A stretch of 38,902 nucleotides of DNA, taken from Beroe ovata (Eukaryota > Ctenophora > Nuda > Beroida > Beroidae). Where the stretch lies: positions 35,974 to 74,875 of the forward strand of contig CAMPET010000173.1 of the NCBI GenBank assembly GCA_946803715.1. The letters are read 5' to 3'. Below, piece by piece: positions 17,079 to 30,928 of this stretch. The translations under genes were made by a program, and so were the position numbers. Below the pieces are notes generated by a model. That model was not told the origin of the DNA. It saw only the letters and a program-made list of their open reading frames with translations, and searched no databases. Positions within the stretch are counted from its first letter, which is position 1; every line of letters begins with the position of its first letter.

Positions 17079-18721
17079 CCTAAAAACATAGCAGCTTAAT
17101 CTACCAATCTATTTTCTGTGCTGGACCATTTCTTTTGTTAAAGTCATGGCCTCGTAGAAGAAATCTATAATTCAAGAAATTCCGTGGATGATGAAAAAAA
17201 AAGCCACCCAGAGAACTGTAATTTGTTTTACTAAATTTGTAATTTGCAAAAGTGAAGTTATTCAAATGAACTGAGCATGTTTTGAACACTGCTCTGGACT
17301 GTCCTTTTAGATGACGCTGCCTAATATTTGAAAGGTCTGCCAAGCGGCAAGCTGTTACAACAAGATACTTTCAAATAGAGAATAGTTTGCTGATTAAACA
17401 ATACAGTTGATAATAAAGTAAAAACTTATCAACACTACTTAGTTCAATCAAAATTGAAAATAGAGGGCCACAATTTGTGCAGATCCTGAAGATGAGAACA
17501 TGATGTCATGAAACTGTGTCTTGAAACTGTGAAAAAGTGTTTTGGTTTGATTCAATTGACTTTGTATCACTGTGTGCAATGTTAAATCATCTGAGCAGTT
17601 GATAATAATGATAGAATATTTTGCAGTCTTTTTAATTGAATTGTTATTGACGAACTTTCAGTTCTAATTTGAATTTACGCCGAGCTACGGCGCGCGGCGC
17701 AGCAAGCACAACTTAATTATACCTTATACACAACTTAATTATATATACCTGACCTGTTTCTTGCGCGCGCGCTTTTATCAAAGGCCGAAACAAACCTGAA
17801 AACAATTTATGCAAATCTAAAAAGCCTTTGATGAATGCGCGCGCCGCGTAGATTTACATAATTTTATAACAATGGCCGGCAACTAGATCTAGAACTGGAC
17901 AAATAGAAAATAAGATCAAGCAAACGCGAACGGTCATCACTCATCTGCATCAATTGCCGAAATATCGTAAATGGTGAGCTGATACCTATACCGCTGAAAT
18001 GAAAATAATTTCGCGCGCGCGCATTGCGGAACTAAACTCTTGACAGGGTCTTTTATTTATCAAAAACTCTGTTTATCTGTCCAGTTTGAATTCTTTTTGC
18101 TGAACTTTAATTAAGGTTAAAGGGTTTTGGTGCTCTCAATTTCCTTTCATATGCTGCAGTTGATAGATGTTTCAGTTGATATTTGATACCTCATAGGCAA
18201 GTAGAAAACATAACAGTGTGCACTTCTGTTTGAAATAGCATGTACATTGTACTGAACTTCTCAAAACTACACTAATGTCAATGAGAGGGTACCAAAAGAG
18301 CAAATGCTCTCTTATTTCTAATCTTGACCTTAACTAAATCGAATTTTATATGAAATAGCTTTGTATTTAAATATTTGTGTTAGTGCCTTTCAGCACTGGA
18401 TATACTTACATTTGCCTTGTATTAATCATTGTGATATTGTTACTTATGTTGCAAAAGTGGTTATGTAATTGATTCATTTGTACATTGTATTTCATGACAG
18501 AGATGCATACTACTTAGGTAAGCTTAGTACCTGAAATAGGCTGGAGGCCACGGAAGGTCTGCTTGAGTTAGTAAATTATATATTGGTGTGCTAACAGTGT
18601 GTCAATCAAAATGAGCATGTTCCATTTAATTTCATAGCAAATGGAAAGTTCTTGTGTCAGTCTGTATGAATATCATGAAGCATGTGCCAGTATATCTTAA
18701 CTAGGAACCTTCATTCAGGAC
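17079..18721. promoter_or_regulatory. Head-to-head spacer between Src-type kinase (-) and UBR5 (+)
   Basis: The two start codons point away from each other and are 1643 bases apart. Three CpG-rich blocks stand out in AT-rich DNA: around 17683-17702, 17764-17772 with 17838-17849, and 18011-18022, all built from GCGC/CGCG runs. This may be a shared or paired promoter region with 5' UTR exons. No TATA box or known binding site is convincing. Confidence 0.5.
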
Positions 18722-21494
18722 ATGGGTGATGTCCATCTTTTAGCCAGGTCTTATCCAGACAACACTGTCAAAGATTTCATTGAAAAGTAAGATATTAGGG
18801 TCAAATATAAACTTCGGAAATAGATGTCCGTCATTTGACATGGTGTTAAACAAACCCATTAGCATTCAAAGCTTTTATATTTTCAGATTGAAAAATCATA
18901 ATGTCTTGAATACTGAAGAGCACAGGTTAGTGAACAATCACTGGTGATAGGAACTATGTACTTGTTCATTCATTTTATTGGATTATGACTACCACCTCTC
19001 AACAAATTTCAGTGTTTTTGGATCTTTGCCTGAAGTTGTTCAGTGTGCAGCAGTAAAATCTCACATTGTTTTTCTGCTGAAAGATGGCCGTATCTGTCGG
19101 TTCCGCTACAAAATCAAGACAGAGGAGGGTGGTGGAGGCACTAGTAAATATTCCAGCTTTAATGATGAAGGCTATAGTGGTGGTCGCAGTTCAAAGTCAC
19201 AAAAGAAAGACGTTGAAAGCAGTAGCTGGGATGCTACTAGTGGCACTGATAACATCTTGCCTAGTATGAGGTCAGCCAGAATAGATTACAAACAATGCAA
19301 GCTCTTAAGAGAAGAGGGCTCATTTTTTCAAAACTCTCATTCAGGACATTGAGGCGGCTGTTTTCTCAGCGGAGAGGGAGGCGTGGTACTCTAGTGAGAA
19401 CCCGTACACCTGCAGGAAGATCATGGCTTGCATTCAGACCTACAGTTCCTGCATCAGAGGTCTGTCACTGAACAATAGAGGATGTTCTTGTTTCATATCA
19501 CTACTGCTTCAAGCAAAATGAAATGTAACAACATGCTCAGGTTCCAGAGGAGTCAATACAGCAGTGTCAGATGGTGTTGCAAGGAAAGAGTAGAGCAGCA
19601 ATTGTGAAAGAGTTACAGCGCACTGGTCTGGATGTTAATGAAGCAGTCAACAACTTGCTGAGCAGGGATGATGATGAGGGAGAGGAAGAAGGAGACTCTC
19701 TTGTGGTGTCAGGAGATGATGTTGTGTCTTGGTTTGATAGTGGTATGTACTTTGTGCCAGAAACATTGTACCTGCCTTCATCAGTTAATCACCTCAAATA
19801 TGTAGCTTACCCGGTTAGTATTTCCTGAGAGTTTGTCGTATTCAACCATTATGCATCTCCAGGCGTGGAAGATGGCATTGATCTGGATTTCCTCTATCCC
19901 GAGAGTGAATCGGTGCCGATCAACCTGCACCAGATAATAAGAGGAGTGCGCGGCAGTGGAACCAGCAGTAGCTCTGCCCCAGCATCAGCTTCAAATACCC
20001 CGGGCAGGAATATTCTGCTCAACCGACGTTCCTCTTCAACCGACCTCCTTCCTCCGCCTACAATAACCGCGACCACGCCCCCTCCACCTCCTGAGAGGTA
20101 AGGTCATATCATGTTCATCCCTATTGAACAGAGATTCAAGCAGTGAACGGATATAAATAGAATTCATACGAATTCTTCCACCATGCAGCGTTACAAGACC
20201 TTCCCGTCCTGGAACAAGTCGTGGCTCTCAATCATCTTCTGCTGCATCCTCCAGCTTGGACACTTTCTCTTCTTTTTTCAGAGATAGGCGTATGAAGCAT
20301 GTCGTATCGGAAAGGCGATCACTATCATCTGCCTCTACTGATACCAAGTCTGATAACTGGGTAAGATATCATTGACTAACATTGGTAACTGAGTAATGAG
20401 TATTTGTAACTTCCATTTCATGCTGATGGCACATCCTTGACACAATTACCCCTAGACTGCAGTACCTGAAGCCGAGGAAATTGATCACTGCGACAGTGAG
20501 GTCGTGTGTGATGAGGTGGAGTGGTTTTTTGCCGATGCCGACATCAAGTTTACCCTCATTGGAGCCATGTCATCATGTCTCCTTGCAGTGGACGCAGAGG
20601 GCAAGCTTCACCAGTGGTTCTGGGATGAGACAGATGACTTTATCCAGGTTTGAGACGCGCGCAGCAAGATCCTGTGATAAGTGGGAGACGGCGTGAGCTA
20701 GAAGACAGCGATTGATCGGAGAAAAATTGAGATGAAAATTTGCACGTGCTAATGAAAGTGATATATCAGGAAGAGGAACGAATGGAAGATAAGAGTACAG
20801 CTGTCTCACCGCTCAACTTGGCAGATAAGAAGATAACACATCTCTCAGCCTCCCTTTCCCGGGCTACTCTCATTACAGAGGATAAGCAGGTTGCCGTTTT
20901 GGTAGATCCCAACGTTCCTGAAGTTGCTCAGTTCATTCAGGTGAGACTTTGTTGGCATTGCAAGTTCTTTCCCCGTCTTTCATACATTATAATTAGCTGA
21001 AAAGCACCAACATAATTCAACGATCAACGATAACATTCCCTTCTGTTTCAGATGCCGTGTAGGACTTTTCCTGAGCTGCAAAGCGCACAGATAACCAATG
21101 TGATCAGTACTGACTTCTTCAGTGTCATTGCCACTAAACAGGGACATCTCTACTGGTTGTAAGTGGCAATCAAGAATCGTATACTTAGTTTGAATTCATA
21201 TTATATGTAGTTTCTTGAATTATTCGGAGTGATATTTTAAGTTTAGGTCCTTCTATTTTGAATTTATCTTGTATTGAGAACAGATCCCTCTTTTATCTTG
21301 AAATTCGAAACTCGGATATTCGAAACCCTGATCTGATTGTATATTTCAGTGGAAGTTATCCTGTAAAGAGTGACACAAAGACGGGTGGTAAGAGCAAGAC
21401 CAAGAGCGGTACTGTAACTGTGCCTTCTCAGACAAAGAGCAACAAGGAAATACAAGTTGGGAGCAAGGTAAATACACACTCACACTCACACACA

Positions 21495-21535
<41 letters not shown>

Positions 21536-24500
21536 CCTTTCCAAAATCTACTGCTGTTCAGGTTTGTCTAAACCGGCGTCCTCTCTACCACCGTGGAGCG
21601 GTGGGATACACAGTACAGAAGGGTGTGATCAGTCAGATCACCCTAGTGGATGATGTGTGGGAAAGTACCAAGGAGGCGAGGTTTGAGAGTGGGGACAAGG
21701 ATCCTGTCATGCTGCCACTCAACTCATGTGTCATTGTACAGGTTGGTTATATAACTGGTCATAGCCTGCCTGCTGCCACTCATGTCACATTGTGTATGTT
21801 GTAAAAAATGGCAGTGAAATACCCAGTAATTTCGGAATACCAAGCAAGAACTGCGATCTGCAAAACACTACTGGTTTACTCGGTATTCCTCCCTACACCA
21901 CTGTCCACTACATCACACCACTGCATCACACCACTACATCACACCGCTGCATCACACCGCTGCACTACTACATCACACCACTGCACCTCTACATCACACG
22001 TCACACTACACAGGATAACGGACCGCCAGTTCACGAAGTGGTGAAAATAGATGGGAAGTTCGCGGCAGTTTCCCCCTCATCCCTACTCAGCAATAGAGAC
22101 ACTGATCCCGCTGATCTTATCAAGAATTGCAGGTATGAGTGAGTGACACCAAGTGTCATATGTTGACACCAGTCGCTGGTTTCACCTGGTTTTGGTGATT
22201 GGGTAATACCGTTTGGTTCGTGGTACTCTTGAATTGTGAGCTGTGGTAGAGGTATGAGAGGGCTAGTGAGTGAGTGGCACCAAGTATTTGATGACACCAG
22301 TCACTACGTGGTACCCAGTGGGTACCAGGCAGTTGTTACTGGTGTCAAACTTGGTAGAGTTTCAAATGAATCGGTCAATTTGTTTGAAGGTATCCGCGGA
22401 TAATAAGTGTCAGATACCCTGTGATAATTTATATTGCTGACAGGTCTAATATAAATCCACTTCATCTATCCAAACACAAATCCCAGGTTGTTGCGAATAG
22501 ACGACATCCACTGTGTTGAGGAACACTATACAGCAGACACTCCTAATCCCATGACACTCAATAGACTAGATGTGTCCAATGCGCTGGTAGCTGTCACCGC
22601 TACAAACAGGGGAATACAGGTACACGTGTTCTCACACGCCTAATTCAGGTTCACGTGCTCATTTCAGGTACGCTCTTGTCACGAGCACTTCGCTTATTCA
22701 GGTTCGCTCTTGTCAGGTATCACTTTCTTCCCACCAAGTTAGACCTACCCAAATCTTGAGAATTAGTTAGAGAACACTCGTGTACATACAAAGATACACA
22801 TAGCACTTGAGCAAATGAAGACTATACTGAATGTGGATTTTGCTTATTATGAAATAGAAGAGATTCTTTGATTTGTTGTACCAAAATGACAGATTCTATT
22901 TCAAGCTAATCTAATTTACACTGCACTAAAATTACATACGCTAGGTACGTTTGTCGTAGCATGTGTTTGTGTATAGCATGTGTATAGCATGTGTATAGCA
23001 TGTGTTTGTGTATAGCATGTGTTTGTGTATGGCAGCATGTGTTTGTGTATGGCAGTCAAATTAATCGACTGTTTGGCAAAAATCAGAGGATTGGAAGATC
23101 CCTTTTTCATGAACTAACATTCATGAGAGTAGAGAAACCAACAGACTTGTTTTACTCATTATTCTAAGATAAGCTCTGAAATGGCTCTGGAAGTAGAAAG
23201 TTTACAGGATCTTTACTTGGTCTGACCATGAAAATATCCCTCGTTAACGAGTATAACATACTCATTATGACCAAGTTGGTCAGAAAATGAAGGTTATACT
23301 CGTTTATTGAATGTTATTATGCTATCTGTCATTTGCATCGTGTATTTATAAGACGACGGTATGTAGATGTTGCTTGTTGCGGGCAACATTTATCATCATT
23401 AACCCGGTTATTTATCCCTTATATCACTTACACAGCAACATAAATATAGTAACACTGAACGGAAACAGTATGTCTGATACACTCAAAGATGAGAGTTACA
23501 CTCCCCTCTCCCCCTCCATTATTCACATTTGCTCTCAGGCTCTGATACAAGGTTCCCAGAGCATGAAAATAGTTCAGTACACGCTTCCCAGCTCCAAACC
23601 ACACTCCCCTGCCGTCTTCCCCCAGGATTCATTCGCTTATCTCAACAGGAAACCGCTCAAACTCCATGNGTGTGTGTGTCTGTGTGTCTGTGTGCGTCTG
23701 TGTATGTATTAACAATTGCACCCTGTATATTCCCAATTTGGATGATGACAATGGTGCCCCTTTCCTGGCGAAGTTCCAACATTCCACACTCCACATTGTG
23801 TACCATCTAAAGTTGTACAACATCCATAGTTTTACAATAGTTTAGTGTTGAATTGGTGTCAAGTGGTGTCAGTGGACAGTGACCACATTGTATAAGACAG
23901 TGGCTCGCTGCTCAGTATATAAAGTGGTAGACCATTCATAACACACCATAATAGCGCCTGACACTCATTTAACGTGCTAACTCACTAATTGATCAACACG
24001 CATGTGTGAGATTGCACTCACACACCCTCTTAACTCTGGTATATATTGTACAGGCTCTATACACTATTCATGACACATGACTGTACATACTTTGATTGTA
24101 ATTTGCTAAACCCCTCCCCTAATTGATTATTCATCATATTGACTATTTACCATACCCCAGGGTGACATTATCTTACTGGAGGACCACAACAAAGGTATAG
24201 TCCCTCTAGCTCATGATGAAGTGGGTGGGATCAAGAACATCGCTTGGAATTCGCTTCCTCCTGTCACAGCTTCCGCATTCTTCTCCCAATACGACGATAC
24301 AGCAAATCAGGAGGTAAAAAAATGTGCGTCGGCCGGGAATCGAACCCGGGCCTCCCGCGTGGCAGGCGAGAATTGTACCACTCAACCACCGACGCTTGTC
24401 AAATGGAGTAAAGATTTGAATCATATTCACTGAGTATTGAGTAATTCTATCCGGCATGTTCGCATATATGCATAGGCCATGGTACATGATACAGTAGGTT

Positions 24501-27500
24501 ATTTGACGCGGTACACATGGAGTATCAAACCTAAGTAAAGATGAGTATAGTTACCTTCATGAGCGTTGCCAATCCATGAAAATAACGAGGAAGTGTGAGA
24601 AGGGAGACTTTTGCAAAAAAGAGACTGCGTCGGCCGGGAATCGAACCCGGGCCTCCCGCGTGGCAGGCGAGAATTGTACCACTCAACCACCGACGCTTGT
24701 GTACGAAGTGAATCGACAGAGCTCAATTCAAAGAGCAATGTGCTCTTCACTCTGGTCACAGAGGGTGGTAGAAACGGGCTATAAAAACTGTCTTAGTTGT
24801 TAGGAAAATTCCTCAAAGGACAGTTCAATGAGTCAGATCTCTCCATGTTTCAGGTCTCGATCATGGTACTGGCTACACAGAAAACATTCCTCATTCCCCG
24901 TATACAGGCTATGAATGTGGGAGGAGTCATGGTATTGCTCAATGAACTGACTGAAGCATCAGGTAGGCACAGTATCATACATTAATGAGCAATAGAGAAT
25001 TTCAACGAACAGCTACGTCACTTTGTGTCCCTCAGATAAGAGTCTAGTGTTGGAAACGGCTGGTTGCAACCACAACATCCTGCACGTTGCTGTAAACAAG
25101 TGTATTCCAACTCAAGATTCGGGTTCTGGCGCCGCAAAGTCTGGAGATAGCTCCCCACGGGCCAGCACCTCTTCAAGTGCAGGACTTACCGACCCTGGTT
25201 AGTGGCAGTTAACAGTTAGTGCAGTTATGGGGGCAGGCTTTCTTGTGTGAAGGTTTTGTGACCTATGGTCTTGTGTCCCATGCTCAGTGACCCATTACTT
25301 TGTGACCGATGGTTTTGTGTCCCATGCTCAGTGACCAATGACTCTGTAGTTTGTGACCCATGGTTTACAGGGTGTATCCCTTGTTTCAGTAACGACAGTG
25401 CGCGACATGATGCAGCGCTCTGTGTTTTACCCCCCACATTCGTCAGCAGCTGATCCTACAGCTACAAGTAACGTACAATTATCATTGCGCACTGAATTAA
25501 CCAGATGATTAGGGACGATTTTTGTAAATATTTCACTATGACAATGAACTGAAACTCTAAGTTTTATCATATTGAAGCACCGGATTCTCTAATCTCACTC
25601 ATCCCTCAGGTTCATGGCCAGGTCTCGGTGGGTTACAGGGCGAATCCTCGTCAGGTGGTCAGAAAGCGTCGTGCAGCAAGAGACCGTCCATATCCAATAA
25701 CAAGGGTACGTACATACTTTGTGGTTAGATCTTAGGACAAAAAGGAACGATGAGGTGATCTTCTCCTCAATATCTATCACTGTTCACTGCCTCAGGTCTG
25801 TATATTTTGACTCTTCTACTGCGGAATGTTGATGTTAAGCCCTATCTGAAGACACTGCTGAAACACAAAGACGCAGATGGGTACACACCGTTCATGTACG
25901 CTATTAGGAACAGAGCGTACCCAGCCGCTTTTGCTATCTACGACTGTAAGTTTGGACATTAGACCCTTGACAGCTCTTTTGGAACCTCTATGAGTCGTAG
26001 AATGTAAAATTCTATATCTTCCTCTGGCTCAGACGGAATTTGTTATGTCAAAGTTAAAATCGGTTAGGTTGTTACGACATTGTGTATAACGAGATCACTG
26101 GACCCGACTCGAGAACGGAAGTCGAGAAGAGGAAGGAATTTGAGGAATTACTCTGCCCAGCTGACTGTCCGCCTATAGCCCAGCCAATCTACATGTTGAT
26201 AAACAACGATAACTGTAGTTTCACGTGGACGGGCAAGAATCATATCACGCAGGTCACAAGTTGGAAAGATAGGGGGTGTTCGGTGGGTTCCTTTTAATTA
26301 AAAACGAACCAACCGAACAAATTACCCTTCTTTTCAGGATATTTACGAGTGTAAGACGTGTGGTCTCATGAACACTTACTGCTGTTGTAGTGAATGTGCC
26401 AAGACATGTCATGCTGGTCATGATTACAAGTAAGTCAGCATGAGGCATCCACTTCACAGCGATTGGAAACACAATTTCCGTTCTCTATCCTTAATAAATA
26501 CCTAACAATTGCATGCTTTATTCCTGTCATATACGGAGGGCGCGGGGATGAAATTCCTACAAAAGGCCCCTTTTTCACATTTGTTTGAGCCGCGCGCGCC
26601 GCGCATCGGAGATAAATTAATGGTGAATTTACTCTCAGATTGAAGACGCTGTCCCAGACCGCTTACTGTGACTGTTGGGTGAAAGGGCCATGCAAATCAT
26701 TGGTTGCCGGAGACCAAGAAGTGAGGATGAGTCTATTCAAACAGCTCCTCAAAGATACTAACTGTTCGGAACTTTACAACGATAAGTGAGTCATGGAGCA
26801 TAGCTTGGTACGAAATCACGAATGACAGTGGATTGTGATTGCTGACATTGTTATCATTCTATCAGGGGAGAACCGTTGCTGTTCAGTCTGCTCCAAACTG
26901 TCATACGTCAGATGAGAGAAGTCCGTAAGGGCACTGTCCTACTCAACTTCAAGGTGGTTCAATCTCGTCGTGACAGTGCGGCGCCGCCCACCAATCTAGA
27001 TCCGCCCAAGTTCTGTAATCAGGCGCTCAGAATAGTGTTGGCGGACTACAGGGCGGTGAAAGCCATGCTGTACGAGGGGTGTGATGAGAAGAACTCGAAA
27101 TCTACCTTCAACAGGTTAGTTAATCACAATGCATCTATCCGTGGAAATTTGCATCCATCCTTGGAAGCATCATAGATGATTAAATACTACCCTGATAAGA
27201 CACAGCTATCTAAGATTTTCTTCAGGAATGTAACGGTTCTGAGCTCTGAAGAGCAGAAGCAATGTTTGATGAGACAGAACGGAACATCCAAGCTGGACTG
27301 TTTCACATACTACCTTGTCACGAAATGCAGCGCTGAGATGCTGCAGGTTGGAATTCCCATATATCCCGAGTTTGGACCCTCCTTACACCACTATAGTTAA
27401 ATATGTACTAAATATATGGATCTCTCATTTTCAACTTTACCGCAGGTGCTTCTGAGTACGCTGACATCAACCTCGGCCAGTGACAAAGAAGCTACACAGC

Positions 27501-30500
27501 TATCTGAGCGCCTTGTTAGAAGCGTGATCAGAGTTTTCATAGTGTTGTCCATGCAAGTCGCCACTCCCGCCAAGAAGAAAAGGTTTGGGCGATTTGTTGC
27601 GTTATTGATGTCCCATTGTTGTCTTATTGTTGCTTTGGTGTTGTTTCTCTCACTGGCCCACCTCTTAATCGTGTGGGTTCCCATAATTTCCGAGAGAACT
27701 TTGTTCGAATTATCCGATTTCTCCTCAGTGTACACATTCCCAGCTCTAAGTGCGATCAAGTTTTCCGCTCTCTGGCTCACATCAGCATCCCACTTCTTGC
27801 TGAAGCCGCTAACGCCATCATTACACCTGTCCGGTTCGGCATTGCTCGCCCCTGCACACTCATGCCACTTGTCAACACGACAAAGGAGGCAATAGAGAAT
27901 AGCAACGAGTTCTTCTCCCTACCGCTTCCTCAACGGAAAGAGGGTGAGTTTCTGATGTTCCCGCGCTGCGTGACCCGAAAAGTCCGCGCGCTGCGAGTCT
28001 CCTTTTTACGACATTTCAGACCACAGAGGGGCGCGCAACGTGTGCACAGTTTTTGATATTGCTGTATCCTAAAGTAACATTCCTCCATCCCTAATATCCT
28101 GGTCTCGTGTTATAAAAACTCCCTGATTGTGATATAAAAATCCCCAAGGAAAGAGATCCCGACGCCGGATAGACTCCACCCGTCAGGGTGACGAGGAGGA
28201 CAGCGATAGTGATGAGAATTACAGTGATAGCATGGGCAGCGAAGATGAGTATATCGTGGCGGAAACCGATACCTCAGGTAAATACTACGGAAACCGATAC
28301 CTCAGGTATATACTACTTCATGAGAATTATAATAGATCTCTACACTATGAGGACATGAGATTTCCTCTTTGCGTGAACGCGAGTTTTTGAGTTTCCGCCA
28401 AGTTCGCGCTCCGACTCGACAAAGGTCTCGATTGGAATTCTACGTCCTGGATTTGAAGAAACCTTCACTCACTATGACTCATACCTCGTAAATCCATACA
28501 GCAGACGAAAGTAACCTGGAGGGCGAAGAATCAGATCTGATGAACCTAGACTTTATGACGTCACGACGAAACAGAGTTCCAGCCTCATCGTCCTCATCTA
28601 ACAATATGACCAGTGTCCCACACGCTATGCAATGGGTGAGTTGGGGATAGTGTACACTGTACACTTTGTATTTTTTACAATGTTCATTGTACATTGAACA
28701 ATTTGAGCAGTCAAACATCCATATTTTGAATAAGTATCGTGATCTGCATTCGTACAATGATTCAAGACACTAGACAATGTTGACGGGTATTATAATGCCA
28801 TCAGGTGATCAACCAAATGCAGCCCGGGTCGGTTGCTACAAACAACAAGTCCGAGAGTACGGCTAACACTCATTCCATGCTCGCTAACCTATTCTACTCA
28901 CTGATCTACGAAATGAGTAACGTTCTCAGTCACTATGACCTGGATCAGGCTAAGGACGATGCCCCCAACCTCAACGAGATTATCCATGTTGTCACCAAGG
29001 AGCTAGGTATGAGGGAGTCAGCGAGAGAGAGTGAAATTCAGGGGTTTTCCCATATTCCGTCATTGTTTCGACCATGGTGTCTCTCATGGTCTCCGTTATG
29101 GTGGGGTCATGGTTCCCACAATGGTTCGATGTGAAGAGAACTCACAGATTTGATCATTATTGTTGTTCACTGTTGTTATCCCAGGCGGAGTGTGGCAGTG
29201 GATTGCCATTATTCTCGATCAGACAGAGAGTCAGCTCAAGTTTGGTGCTAGCCTTGCCACGACGACTGATATGACCTCCCAGACTCCACATACTGAGTCA
29301 CACAACTCCAACGGTAAATTATAAGGGACATAATCATTCACCGTCCCTTTTGCCTCCGTCAATATATTCTTTTCATTCTTTGATTCTTTTTGTTCGATAC
29401 GGAGAACATATTATGGGCATGCGGTTTCTTGAGGTACACATTGTTATCACAGTGTCTTGTAACCCCCCCCCTGCAGGATCAGGAACATCGGCCGGAACAT
29501 CGGCTCGTGACGAGGATGGTAGTGCCAGGACACAGATCAAGCGGAGAAATGGCATTGGTGGCACGAGAGCACTCATGGGTCAGTGTTTCACTTTTTACCA
29601 TGAATAATTGAATAATGAATATATCTTGATGGCATTGAATGGCATTGAGATAGGTTTCTCGATTATTACCAAATCAACAGGAACTTCGTCCACCGCTAAA
29701 GACTCGTCCAAGACTAAAGCTCGTCGTGACGCCATAGGATACGTATTGTCACTTGTTAGAGGATATACAAACGACCATCGAGACATGTTGCCACGGTGAG
29801 ATGTTGTCATGGTAACAGAGTGTTGTCATGGTAACAGAGTATTGTCCTGGTAACAGGGATGCCATGGTAACTGTGTTGTTATTGTAACAGTGTTGTTTTG
29901 GATGCTGCAATATGATGTCACCCTCCAATACCAAGTTCTAACGTCATAACGTGGTTCCCATCTGCATTGTATGTATTAATTATACCATGCCTACTTCCTT
30001 GGCCAACATAATTCGACATGCAATCACACCACTGTATGATGATGCAGACACTGAAAATGGACGATTTTGTCCCCCTACATACTCGTATATACCGCCCTAT
30101 CGCATTTTGTCTGTAACATACCCTAGCTACACGTACGTCTATAACATACCCTCTATGTGGTCAATACAACGTGTTGTAGGTATATTCCCATAAGGTGCTA
30201 CTACTTTATAAATTCGACGCTGATTATTCCATAGGTGTGATTCGTGGCCACATATTTGTCATAAAGCGCATGCGCGCAAAAACACGCTTTTAAAGGAGTC
30301 TCGAGGCATGAACAGTACACAAAGATGATACAGATGCGTTACCTACCTATAATTTATCGATATAACGTCCGACTATTGACGATACTGCAACGCTAGATAT
30401 TTGCTATGCTTTTGACATATTTATAGGGTTTAGGTAATGGATGCGGATCATTCATTTTGAAGATACTGATAATGCACTAGCATTTTGTGTTGTTAGACAA

Positions 30501-30887
30501 ATCAAGATCGCGCGCGAGCTACCCCCCATTCGCTGCAAATTGGCATTTCACCCAGAGAATTCATAACGGTTCTGTAGTAGTATACTTTGAACACTTGTTC
30601 AACTCGACGCGGTGTTACTTTATTCCTGCATAAAGAGACTCTGATTGAAAACTTGCGTCAAGCTTGATCACTTCAGACTGAAATCACCTACCATCGTTTC
30701 GATTCTTTATTATCGAAATTATTGATTTCCCGAGCATTAGAACTTTCGTTACAAATTACCCAGTTCCGTTACTGCCAGGATAATCTCACTAATAAAAAGA
30801 GCGCAAATGCTGTTCTATAAAATTCTAATGATATTTCTGAAATCGCACCACTACGAATTCTGGGAAATGGACTGAATGTGTTATAGT

Positions 30888-30928
<41 letters not shown>

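Larger units (their letters stand above)
18722..22619 (+). other. UBR5: UBR5 exons 1-14: N-terminal propeller-like region and UBA domain
   Basis: Exons: 18722-18786, 18887-18925, 19013-19270, 19345-19459, 19541-19742, 19863-20097, 20189-20360, 20456-20647, 20770-20940, 21052-21158, 21350-21467, 21562-21741, 22014-22132, 22487-22619. Recognisable pieces are [11 protein letters not shown]; the UBA domain in exon 5 ([20 protein letters not shown], then [10 protein letters not shown]); the propeller strands [14 protein letters not shown] and KQGHLYWF; and [13 protein letters not shown]. Exons 6-7 encode a Ser/Pro-rich linker. Exon 7 may start at 20189 as given or use the in-frame acceptor at 20280. 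Confidence 0.88.
23539..27943 (+). other. UBR5: UBR5 exons 15-28: central region with UBR box
   Basis: Exons: 23539-23667, 24161-24313, 24854-24962, 25036-25197, 25390-25467, 25610-25705, 25796-25945, 26068-26252, 26338-26429, 26639-26785, 26866-27114, 27226-27346, 27446-27582, 27729-27943. The UBR box spans exons 22-24: [40 protein letters not shown], and [15 protein letters not shown], keeping the Cys/His zinc ligands that define N-degron binding. Exon 21 keeps the DGYTPFM..AYPAA segment seen in animal UBR5. The exon 15 donor is CAT|GN, where the N at 23669 hides the second donor base; T would give GTGTGTG and the correct phase. Confidence 0.9.

Noticed and set aside
24221-24803. Two open frames that share the peptide stretch [20 protein letters not shown]
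   Set aside because: The shared peptide is a translation of the antisense of the two identical tRNA-Gly genes. Such frames often produce false protein families; no coding gene is supported here.
27416-28056. Overlapping open frames of about 150 residues
   Set aside because: They read through UBR5 introns and exons 27-28. Only the segments bounded by splice sites, in UBR5 phase, match the family.
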